NCBI GenBank assembly: GCA_019636345.1
Contig: JAHBXQ010000007.1
Span: 167,196-231,195 of the forward strand
DNA length: 64,000 nt
Direction: 5' to 3'
From: Pirellulales bacterium
GTDB lineage: Bacteria > Planctomycetota > Planctomycetia > Pirellulales > Lacipirellulaceae
A program made the translations under genes and the position numbers. The notes below the pieces were generated by a model that saw nothing but the letters and a program-made list of their open reading frames with translations, was not told where the DNA came from and did not search any database. Below are positions 56,071 to 64,000 of the stretch, in pieces. How positions within the stretch are numbered: position 1 is the stretch's first letter; each line of letters opens with the position of its first letter.

Positions 56071-56651
56071 CAAAAATTCGCCGAAGCATTGTAGTCAGCG
56101 CTCTCCGCGGAGTCGCGAAGGCTTGGTGTCTGCTGGGAGCCGCCGTTGCCGCTCCCGCGATCGCGGCGGAGTACCCCGAGGTGCTGCTGACCGAGGATCA
56201 CGCGAAACATTGCCGGGTGCGCCAGGGGGACTCGTTCCCGGCGGTGGAACTGCCGCTGCTCGGGGGCGCCGCGACCCCGCTGGCGAAGCTGCAGGGGGCC
56301 AAGGGGACGGTCGTCGTCATCTGGGCGCCCGACCGCTGGATGGCTCGGGCGGCCTTGGCGGATTTGGCGAAGTTGCTGGGGGAGAAGAAGCTCCCCGCGG
56401 GGATCGCCGTGGCAGGGATCGCCGTCGGTCAACCGGCCGGCGCCGTGCAGGCCGAGGTCGCCAAGGCGAAGGCCGCGTTTCCGCAACTGCTTGACGAGCG
56501 CCGCGAAGTCCTCGCGGCGGTCGGCGAACGACTCCTCCCGCGGATCTACGTCCTCGACGCGAAAGGGCGCATCGTCTGGTTCGACGTCGAGTACGGCGAA
56601 GCGACGCGAAGGGAACTGCGGCAGTCGCTGAAGGCGCTGCAGGGTCCGTAG
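56067..56651 (+). CDS. Exported thioredoxin-fold protein without CxxC
   Basis: Protein of 194 aa with a signal peptide (AWCLLGAAVAAPAIAAEY), followed by a TlpA/redoxin-like fold (RVRQGDSFPAVELPLLGG, GTVVVIWAPDRWM, LPRIYVLDAKGRIVWFDVEY). The position of the redox CxxC holds APDRWM, so a thiol-disulfide exchange role is unlikely. It starts in the stop codon of aspS (ATGA overlap), an unusual partner for an exported protein. Function unknown. Confidence 0.78.
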   Translation: MTKIRRSIVVSALRGVAKAWCLLGAAVAAPAIAAEYPEVLLTEDHAKHCRVRQGDSFPAVELPLLGGAATPLAKLQGAKGTVVVIWAPDRWMARAALADLAKLLGEKKLPAGIAVAGIAVGQPAGAVQAEVAKAKAAFPQLLDERREVLAAVGERLLPRIYVLDAKGRIVWFDVEYGEATRRELRQSLKALQGP

Positions 56652-56676
56652 GCGAGTTTCTCCGAAACTCGCCTAC
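56648..56676. terminator. Perfect 13-bp inverted repeat holding both convergent stop codons
   Basis: GTAGGCGAGTTTC (56648-56660), loop TCC, and GAAACTCGCCTAC (56664-56676). The stop TAG of the thioredoxin-fold gene (56649-56651) and the minus-strand TAG of mutS (56673-56675) are both in the arms. A symmetric hairpin forms in either transcript, so it is likely a bidirectional terminator. Confidence 0.75.
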
Positions 56677-59477
56677 GTCGGCGCCTTGGCGCCGTCGAGT
56701 TGCTCCCGCCACCGGCTCACGAGTTCCAACGCCTCGCGCGGCGTGAGGCCGTCGGGATCAACGCTGCGGATTTCGTCGAGCAGCGGATGGTCGGCCAGTT
56801 CGAACAGGGTGAGCTGGAATTGGCCGTTGCGATGCGCCCGAGTCGGGCCGGCGTGAGGGGCGTCGATGCGACGGTTCCGCAAGGGCGATGAATCGACCCC
56901 GCCGGCGTCTGCTTCGCGTCCCCCTGCGGCCTGCCGCCTTTTGCCCTCTTCCAACGTCGCCAGCACCTCCTCCGCCCGGGCGTTGACGCTCCGCGGGACC
57001 CCGGCCAGTTTGGCGACGTGGATGCCGTAGCTCTTGTCCGCGGCGCCGGCGACGATTTGGTGCAGAAACACGACTTCGTCCATCCACTCCTTGACCGCGA
57101 CGTTGAAATTGGCGAGCCCCGGCAGGTCGTCGGCCAGTTGCGTGAGCTCGTGGTAGTGCGTAGCGAACAGCGTTCGGCAACCAACGACGTCGTGCAGGTG
57201 CTCGACCACCGCCCACGCCAGCGACAGCCCGTCGTAGGTGCTCGTGCCGCGGCCGATCTCGTCGAGGATCACGAGGCTCCGGGCCGAGGCCGTGTTGAGG
57301 ATCCGAGCCGTCTCGGTCATCTCGACCATGAACGTGCTGCGGCCGCGGGCGAGGTCGTCGCTGGCCCCCACGCGGGCGAAAATGCGGTCGGCGACTCCGA
57401 TCGTCGCGGCCCGCGCCGGGACGAAGCTCCCCACCTGCGCCATCAGCGCGAGGAGCGCCGTCTGGCGAATGTACGTGCTCTTGCCCGCCATGTTGGGGCC
57501 GGTGATGAGCAGCAGCGAGGGACGGGGGACCAAGCGCGAGCCGGCAGCCGACGGATCGCCGCTGCCGGTTCCTTCTCGCTGCTCGTCCTTGGCGGCGCGT
57601 CCCTCGCACCGGCAATCGTTCGGCACGAACGTCCCGTCCGGCTCAGTGACGTCGAGCACCGGGTGGCGGCCCGCGTCGATCTCGAGTATCGGCTCGGCGA
57701 CGATCGTCGGCCGGCAGTAGTTGCGACTGCGGGCCAACTCGGCGAGCCCGACCAACACGTCGACCTCGGCCAACGCCTCGCTGGTCGCTTGCAGCCGTCG
57801 CGCCGCGGCCGCGGTCAGTTCGCGCAGCTCGACGAACAGGTCGTACTCGAGGTCGATCGCTCGCTCCTGCGCGGCGAGCACCTTCTCCTCGTGCTCCTTG
57901 AGTTCGGGGGTGACGTAACGCTCGGCGTTCTTGAGCGTTTGCTTGCGGATGAAATCGGCGGGGATCTTGTCGCGGTGGGCGTGGGTCACCTCCAGGTAGT
58001 ACCCGAACACGTTGTTGAAGCCGACCTTGAGCGACGGGATGCCGGACCGCTCGATCGCCTCGACTTGGTATCGGGCGATCCACTGTTTGCCCCCTTTGGT
58101 CAGCTCGCGCTGTTGGTCCAGCTCGGCGTGGCAGCCGGGGCGAATGAAGCCCCCCTCGCGGCTGGTGAGCGGGCAGTCGTCCTCGAGGGCCGCGTCGAGC
58201 TTGGCGCGAAGGTCCCCGCACAGATCGATCCGCGACTCAAGCTGAACGAGTCGCGCCGCGGTGCGGCCCGTGAGCTTCGCCTTGAGCTTGGGGAGGGCGC
58301 GCAGCGTGCGGGCGACGAACGCCAGATCGCGCGGGGTCGCCCGACCGGTCGTCACGCGGGCGAGCAACCGCTGCATGTCGTAGATCGAGCGAAGCGATTC
58401 GCGCAAGTCGTCGGTTAGCGGGGCGTCGGCGACGAACTCGCCGACCGCGTCGAGCCGGGCGTCGATCGCCGCGGGGTCGGTCAGCGGGCTGGCGAGCCAG
58501 TCCCCCAGCATCCGCGCGCCCATTGAGGTCGCCGTGCGGTCCATCACTCCCCACAGCGATCCCTCGCGGCGGCCGTCGCGAATCGTGGCGGTGAGCTCCA
58601 GGCTGCGGCGGGTCGCTTCGTCGATCTCGAGCCGCGCGGTCGAACGATGGGGGACGAGCCGGTCGACGTGGGCGAGGGACGATTTCTGCGTCTCGACAAG
58701 GTACTCGAGCACCGCCCCCGCGGCGGCGAGCGCCGGCTCGTCCCCGGCGCCGAAGCCGAACCCGTCGAGCGAATGCGTGCCGAAGTGCTTGGCCAGCGCG
58801 GCCGCGGCCGTCTGCCGGCCGAAGGCCCACGCCGGGCGTTTGGTGAGCAACCGGCCTTCGGTCCAGGCGAGGGGGAGTTCCGCGGCGTCGTCGCGGACCA
58901 CGAGTTCGACGGGGGCGATCCGCGCGAGCTCGTCCCCCAGTTTGTCGCCGGGGACGACCGCGGCTTCGAACCGGCCGGTCGAGACGTCGATCCACGCCAG
59001 TCCGACGGGATCGCTCGCCAAGCCGCACGCGCGAGCCAAATTCGCCGCGTCGCCCGACGCATGCGGCTTAGCTCCCCCGGCGCCCGCGATAGCCAGCAAA
59101 TAGTTCGCCGCGCACGGGTCCAACAGCGCATCATCGGTGACGGTGCCGCGGCTGACGATTCGCGTCACCTCGCGTTTGACGATCCCCTTGGCGTGCCGAG
59201 GGTCCTCCATCTGCTCGCACACGGCGGCCCGCAGCCCGGCGGCGATGATCTTGGCCAGGTACCCGTCGAGCTGATGATGCGGAAACCCCGCCATGGGGAT
59301 CGGGTTGTCCCCCTTGTCGCGGCTGGTGAGCGACAGGCCCAGCACGCGGGCCGCGATCCGCGCGTCCTCGTGAAACAGTTCGTAAAAGTCCCCCATCCGG
59401 AACAACAGCAGCGCATCGCCGGCGGCCGCCTTGGCCTCGGCGTATTGCTGCATCATGGGGGAAAGGGGAGCGGACAT
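56673..59477 (-). CDS. mutS: DNA mismatch repair protein MutS
   Basis: Mismatch-recognition ATPase of 934 aa. N-terminal FRMGDFYELFHEDA contains the F-x-E mismatch wedge, and the ATPase has Walker A TGPNMAGKSTYIRQ, ARGRSTFMVEMTE, LVILDEIGRGTSTYDG (Walker B) and FATHYHELTQL. Full-length and intact. Between FVPNDCR and the Walker A there is an extra ~30 aa low-complexity insert, encoded around a perfect inverted repeat at 57541-57568. ATG 59477 begins MSAPLSPMMQQYAEAK. It follows gap on the same strand but is separated by 164 bp with a hairpin. Confidence 0.96.
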   Translation of the reverse strand: MSAPLSPMMQQYAEAKAAAGDALLLFRMGDFYELFHEDARIAARVLGLSLTSRDKGDNPIPMAGFPHHQLDGYLAKIIAAGLRAAVCEQMEDPRHAKGIVKREVTRIVSRGTVTDDALLDPCAANYLLAIAGAGGAKPHASGDAANLARACGLASDPVGLAWIDVSTGRFEAAVVPGDKLGDELARIAPVELVVRDDAAELPLAWTEGRLLTKRPAWAFGRQTAAAALAKHFGTHSLDGFGFGAGDEPALAAAGAVLEYLVETQKSSLAHVDRLVPHRSTARLEIDEATRRSLELTATIRDGRREGSLWGVMDRTATSMGARMLGDWLASPLTDPAAIDARLDAVGEFVADAPLTDDLRESLRSIYDMQRLLARVTTGRATPRDLAFVARTLRALPKLKAKLTGRTAARLVQLESRIDLCGDLRAKLDAALEDDCPLTSREGGFIRPGCHAELDQQRELTKGGKQWIARYQVEAIERSGIPSLKVGFNNVFGYYLEVTHAHRDKIPADFIRKQTLKNAERYVTPELKEHEEKVLAAQERAIDLEYDLFVELRELTAAAARRLQATSEALAEVDVLVGLAELARSRNYCRPTIVAEPILEIDAGRHPVLDVTEPDGTFVPNDCRCEGRAAKDEQREGTGSGDPSAAGSRLVPRPSLLLITGPNMAGKSTYIRQTALLALMAQVGSFVPARAATIGVADRIFARVGASDDLARGRSTFMVEMTETARILNTASARSLVILDEIGRGTSTYDGLSLAWAVVEHLHDVVGCRTLFATHYHELTQLADDLPGLANFNVAVKEWMDEVVFLHQIVAGAADKSYGIHVAKLAGVPRSVNARAEEVLATLEEGKRRQAAGGREADAGGVDSSPLRNRRIDAPHAGPTRAHRNGQFQLTLFELADHPLLDEIRSVDPDGLTPREALELVSRWREQLDGAKAPT
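57541..57568. repeat. Inverted repeat inside mutS coding sequence
   Basis: CCGGCAGC (57541-57548) and GCTGCCGG (57561-57568), 12-nt loop, within the insert that precedes the Walker A of MutS. Confidence 0.5.
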
Positions 59478-59580
59478 ACGGAAGGCGGAGCGAGGAATTG
59501 CGGGGGGAACTGCCGGAGTCTCGAAGCGCACCGATTCTCGCCCCTTGTCCCTCGACTCTCAACCCTCCTGCGCAACAACC

Positions 59581-59608
59581 GAGCCGCGCCCCTGGCGGGA
59601 CGCGGCTC
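59581..59608. terminator. Hairpin after gap
   Basis: GAGCCGCG (59581-59588) and CGCGGCTC (59601-59608), 8-bp stem and 12-nt loop, 33 bp downstream of the gap stop on the minus strand. Likely terminator. Confidence 0.55.
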
Positions 59609-59641
59609 GCTCGAAGTGCTTGGCTTTGACGAACTGACGGC

Positions 59642-61297
<1,656 letters not shown>

Positions 61298-61383
61298 GGC
61301 CGAGTGGCGGAATAGGCAGACGCTCTGGACTTAAAATCCAGTGGGGGGCAACCCCCGTGCGGGTTCGAATCCCGCCTCGGCTA
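61298..61383 (+). tRNA. tRNA-Leu (anticodon UAA)
   Basis: Class II tRNA of 86 nt. Acceptor GGCCGAG pairs with CTCGGCT (first pair G-U), D stem GCG/CGC, anticodon stem CTGGA/TCCAG with loop CTTAAAA (anticodon TAA at 61332-61334), long variable arm (GGGGGGCAACCCCC), T stem GCGGG/CCCGC with TTCGAAT loop, and discriminator A. CCA is not encoded. It is the attachment site of the adjacent integrase. Confidence 0.95.
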
Positions 61384-61388
61384 ATGAC

Positions 61389-62582
61389 TTACGTCGATTC
61401 GGGAGGCCCCTCTAACGGGGGGCTGTAACCTAAAATGTAACCTTGGCGCGCCTCCGCGCCCGCCGAATTCGCCTCGAAAATGCTCCGCGCCACGGTGAGC
61501 GCGTTCCTGCCGACGTAGTACCGCATCGTCGTCTCGATCGAGGCGTGCCGCATCAGCTCCTTGAGGACGTGCGGCATGACCCGCAGCGCCCACCGCTCGC
61601 CGAACGAGCGGCGGAGATCGTGGGCGGACGCGAACTTCTCGCGTTTCCCCTGTCCCCCCCCGCTCACGCGGACGTCCGCGGCCTTGCCAATGGCCGAGAT
61701 CATCCGCCCCGCCCAGTTGACGTCGACCGGCCGCGAGATCCTGCGGCCCCGGGCGTGAAAGACGTGGCCCGTTCGCCGCTCGGGGGGCGTCTCCAGGAGA
61801 AACGCCCCGAAGTCGGGCGTGATCGGCAGCAATCGATCCTGGTTACCCTTTTCGAGCGCCGCCGGGATGTGCAGGAGGGGAAACTCGTGGGTCAGATCGA
61901 CGCGGAGCAGGTCGTCGTCCGTCCAGCTCAGGTTGAGCGCCTCGGAAAGCCTTAGCCCCGACAGCCACAGTCCCTGCAGGAGTCTCCGCCAATCGGCCGC
62001 GGCGGCCTCGCCGACGATCTCGGGCGTTTCTCGCAGCATGCGGTCGAACTCAGCCGCCGTGATCGGGCGGCCCTTCATGACAATGTTGTTTCTGGATCGC
62101 GGCGGTTTCTCGATCACCGGTGCGGCGACCAAGAGGTCCATGCGGACCGCCCACCTCAAGGCCGCTTTGAGGTGGGCTAGGTTGCTCTTAATCGTCGCCT
62201 CTTGCTGCGATTTGCGCATTTCGGCTTGCAGTTTCGAGATCGCCGACGATGTCACATCGCTTAATCGCCGAGGGCGAAGCACGCGTTCAATGAGATTGAA
62301 GAGGGCCTGGATCTTACCGAACGTGCCGTCCGCCAAGCCGGGGAGATACTCCTGTTCGTAGCGTTCGCGAAACTCGTCCCAGGAGATCTTGACCGCGGGG
62401 CGGAACCGACCCTCCCGCAATTCGGCCTCCCAGCGCGCCGCTGCTCGCTCGGCTTTACGGCGGTTGGACGTCTCTGCAGACTTCGTGACATGCTTCCCAG
62501 TCACGGGATCGACGTACCGCAGGACAAGATTCCTGCGATCGCACGCCTTGACGACGATTACTTTGAAAGATGTTTCATCCAT
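61389..62582 (-). CDS. Tyrosine recombinase (phage-type integrase)
   Basis: Site-specific recombinase of 397 aa. A core-binding domain (SWDEFRERYEQEYLPGLADG) is followed by the catalytic domain with all residues: Arg in LSGLRLSEALNLSW, HDLRRSFGERWA (H-x-x-R), MRHASIETTMRYYV (His and nucleophilic Tyr). ATG 62582 (MDETSFKVIVVKACDRR) is used; the upstream frame looks non-coding. The stop lies 5 bp from the 3' end of tRNA-Leu, the classic position for an island integrase using the tRNA end as att. The excisionase-like gene is upstream. Confidence 0.93.
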   Translation of the reverse strand: MDETSFKVIVVKACDRRNLVLRYVDPVTGKHVTKSAETSNRRKAERAAARWEAELREGRFRPAVKISWDEFRERYEQEYLPGLADGTFGKIQALFNLIERVLRPRRLSDVTSSAISKLQAEMRKSQQEATIKSNLAHLKAALRWAVRMDLLVAAPVIEKPPRSRNNIVMKGRPITAAEFDRMLRETPEIVGEAAAADWRRLLQGLWLSGLRLSEALNLSWTDDDLLRVDLTHEFPLLHIPAALEKGNQDRLLPITPDFGAFLLETPPERRTGHVFHARGRRISRPVDVNWAGRMISAIGKAADVRVSGGGQGKREKFASAHDLRRSFGERWALRVMPHVLKELMRHASIETTMRYYVGRNALTVARSIFEANSAGAEARQGYILGYSPPLEGPPEST

Positions 62583-62673
62583 TGGTACTAACGGGACTGC
62601 GACCAATATCGGTCGCGGAATGGGAATGCGGGGGAATACTCGAATCCCCGATGGGGCGACGCGGGCGCCAATC

Positions 62674-62964
62674 TCACTCCTGCGGACTGCCCGCGGCGCC
62701 CGACTCGGCGGCGAGGAACCGCATGATTTCGCGGCCGTGCAGGTACCGGCGCTTGCCGGAAGCGAGGACTTGAAGCCCCCGCCGACGCGCGGCCCGGTAG
62801 GCCGAAAGCGACCACCCAAGGCGGAGGAGCGCCTCGTCGAGCCGATACACCTCGAGACGCGAGATGACGCCGGGAACAGGCTTCCCGGGGTGGTCTGGGG
62901 CAATGGAAGGGCTTGGGGGCGTGCGGGACATCGCGGCGGACTCCGTTCGGAATTGGGTCTCCAA
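62674..62964 (-). CDS. Excisionase-like helix-turn-helix protein
   Basis: Protein of 96 aa with a MerR/excisionase-type HTH: VYRLDEALLRLGWSLSAYR, then RRRGLQVLASGKRRYLHG with the winged KRRYLHGREIMRFL end. Probably binds the att region and sets the direction of recombination by the integrase, 91 bp downstream on the same strand. ATG 62964 or ATG 62931 are both possible. Confidence 0.7.
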   Translation of the reverse strand: METQFRTESAAMSRTPPSPSIAPDHPGKPVPGVISRLEVYRLDEALLRLGWSLSAYRAARRRGLQVLASGKRRYLHGREIMRFLAAESGAAGSPQE

Positions 62965-63075
62965 TCCAGAAGGGAATGCCGGATAGCCGTTCGTCAGAAT
63001 TTTCTTGCCTGCGATCCCGAGGCCCCGATCCGCAGGTCCTCGGCGATCTAGTCAGGTCAGCCGAGCAAGTCGAAC

Positions 63076-63324
63076 TCAACTTGCCGAGGCCGCGGAGGAC
63101 TCGGCCGGATCAAGAGGGGACGATTCAACCGTCGGGGCGAGGGCGGCAGCTCGTCCGGTGAGACCTAGACGCACGGGATTGGCCGCGATGGTTGGGACGG
63201 AGACTCCGCGCCCAGCCATGGGGGTCTCAAGATCCGCCAGGGGGACCGCTTCCCGGCCGGCCGGGCGGGTCTGCAATTGGCCGGAGCCGGACTCTGCCGG
63301 ACCAGCGGGGCAGGCTGAGGGCAT
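63076..63324 (-). CDS. Small hypothetical ORF in the island
   Basis: Possible 82-aa protein, Ala/Pro/Gly-rich, with no known motif (MPSACPAGPAESGSGQ start, QTRPAGREAVPLADLETPM). It begins 9 bp after the stop of the next gene on the same strand, the arrangement of an operon, but composition is low-complexity and it may not be real. Confidence 0.35.
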   Translation of the reverse strand: MPSACPAGPAESGSGQLQTRPAGREAVPLADLETPMAGRGVSVPTIAANPVRLGLTGRAAALAPTVESSPLDPAESSAASAS

Positions 63325-63333
63325 CGCTTCGAA

Positions 63334-63723
63334 TCAGTTTACGGCAATCAATCGCTCGATTTCAGCTTCACTCACGAAGCCAGGGTCGAACTCTGCCTGA
63401 CACGACCTGCACGCGATCAAAATCTGCGGTAGTCCCTCGTCGCTCCTTACAGGAACGATCGTCAAGTCGGGCTCGGAACACCCGCAGCGCCAGTCACGAC
63501 TATTCGCCAATCGCTGCGCGACATCGTTCGCCAGCTCGTCGTCCTTCGAGGAGTGCGCCGCTGGCGAGCTGCCGATCGCCGCCATCTCCTCGATCGGCGC
63601 CTGGGAGGCTCGGGCTCGCTTCCGCAGCCGATCAGTTTCTCGTCGGCTCCGCGCAAGGGTGCCGTAGAATTTCAGCAGCAGATGGAGCGTGGCGATCGTT
63701 TCGGTCGTGGGCGCCGTGATCAA
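63334..63723 (-). CDS. Hypothetical island protein with Cys-rich C-terminus
   Basis: Protein of 129 aa if started at TTG 63723, which overlaps the upstream stop as TTGA; an ATG at 63783 would overlap that gene by 64 bp. An N-terminal helix (ATLHLLLKFYGTLARSRRE) leads to a small C-terminal domain with WRCGCSEPDLTIVPV and LIACRSCQAEFDPGFV, a C-x-C/C-x2-C arrangement that could bind zinc. No family recognised. Confidence 0.5.
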   Translation of the reverse strand: MITAPTTETIATLHLLLKFYGTLARSRRETDRLRKRARASQAPIEEMAAIGSSPAAHSSKDDELANDVAQRLANSRDWRCGCSEPDLTIVPVRSDEGLPQILIACRSCQAEFDPGFVSEAEIERLIAVN

Positions 63724-63971
63724 ATGACTGAGCGCGCCTCCCAAAACTCCAACTTCTCGGCGAGCAGAATGAGCGGCCAGCACAAGACATAATCTTGTCC
63801 GGAATAAAGCAGGGCATGCACTTCCGCCTCCCGCTCGCCGAGCGGAGGATCAATCGCGCGTGCAACGTCCGCCATGAGGACCTCGACGCACTGCCCAACG
63901 AATTCGTACGACGCGAACCCGAGTTCAACGAGTTCGCCTCGAACGGCCTGCCTGGCTGTCGAGGGCTCCAT
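63720..63971 (-). CDS. Hypothetical island protein, 83 aa
   Basis: Small, mostly helical protein with an Ala/Val/Leu-rich sequence (ELVELGFASYEFVGQCVEVL and REAEVHALLYSGQDYVLCWP). It reads as a real, folded protein of balanced composition. It overlaps the following gene by 4 bp. Function unknown; the gene's neighbours beyond 63971 are outside the window. Confidence 0.6.
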   Translation of the reverse strand: MEPSTARQAVRGELVELGFASYEFVGQCVEVLMADVARAIDPPLGEREAEVHALLYSGQDYVLCWPLILLAEKLEFWEARSVI

Positions 63972-64000
63972 GTCTCAGGGCCAGCGCGCACTCTAGGCAA

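Noticed and set aside
63192..63719. 175-codon plus-strand open frame in the island
   Set aside because: Ser/Arg/Pro-rich shadow of the minus-strand ORF 63334-63723, which has a sounder composition.
61400..64000. Search for a second copy of the tRNA-Leu 3' end (attR)
   Set aside because: No repeat of the T-arm/acceptor sequence was seen to the window end, so the right boundary is not in this window.

Overview
The window is GC-rich bacterial chromosome from a planctomycete, most likely of the Pirellula/Lacipirellula type. The markers are a PSD1-type cytochrome protein followed by a Tat-exported DUF1501 protein, a BBP7-type barrel, a TIGR03009 protein, a dockerin/PEP-CTERM exported protein, the TIGR03546/TIGR03545 pair, a GTG-started mch (tetrahydromethanopterin C1 metabolism) and an oleC-oleD pair. 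Assignments come from reading motifs in translated sequence; no database was searched. Many starts are GTG or lack a clear Shine-Dalgarno, so start choice is the weakest part of the annotation.

Layout. 1-6.2 kb: a sodium:solute symporter (cut by the window edge) and a XylR-type AraC regulator face a three-gene set of AnmK-like kinase plus two Gfo/Idh/MocA oxidoreductases, which looks like a sugar or amino-sugar catabolic locus. 6.2-15.2 kb: ECF sigma factor, BBP7 barrel, small CxxCH protein, RNA m5C methyltransferase, esterase, DUF2007-like membrane protein, phytase-like PEP-CTERM protein and a glycosyltransferase. 15.4-23 kb: housekeeping block with dxr-rseP (ATGA overlap), divergent ftsH and trpC. 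23-32 kb: planctomycete exported proteins, a second SSS symporter, a TfoX C-terminal-domain protein with a small membrane protein, and a large PHP metallohydrolase. 31.8-36.8 kb: Rieske oxygenase, then a DUF3326 protein overlapping an Orn/Lys/Arg-decarboxylase-like PLP enzyme by GTGA, then about 790 bp without a convincing gene. 37-46.4 kb: MFS exporter, PSD1/DUF1501 pair, mnmA and a DUF255 (YyaL/SSP411) protein. 46.8-56.7 kb: a long plus-strand run of TIGR03546, TIGR03545, mch, RimK-like ATP-grasp, oleC, oleD, aspS and a thioredoxin-fold exported protein. 56.7-60.7 kb: mutS and gap on the minus strand.

From 61.3 kb the character changes. A tRNA-Leu(UAA) is followed 6 bases later by the 3' end of a tyrosine-recombinase gene, then an excisionase-like HTH gene and small uncharacterised ORFs running off the window. 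This is the left edge of an integrated element; its far end is not present.

Non-coding features include strong hairpins between convergent genes (9201-9235; a perfect 13-bp inverted repeat at 56648-56676 that contains both flanking stop codons), a near-identical 27-nt element at 40352 (inside the PSD1 gene) and 54194 (intergenic), and promoter-like sequences before gap and the small CxxCH gene. I found no CRISPR array, rRNA or insertion sequence. The most unusual items are the DUF3326/PLP-decarboxylase couple, the AnmK homologue with degenerate nucleotide-binding motifs, oleC-oleD without oleA or oleB beside mch, and the repeat elements inside coding genes.
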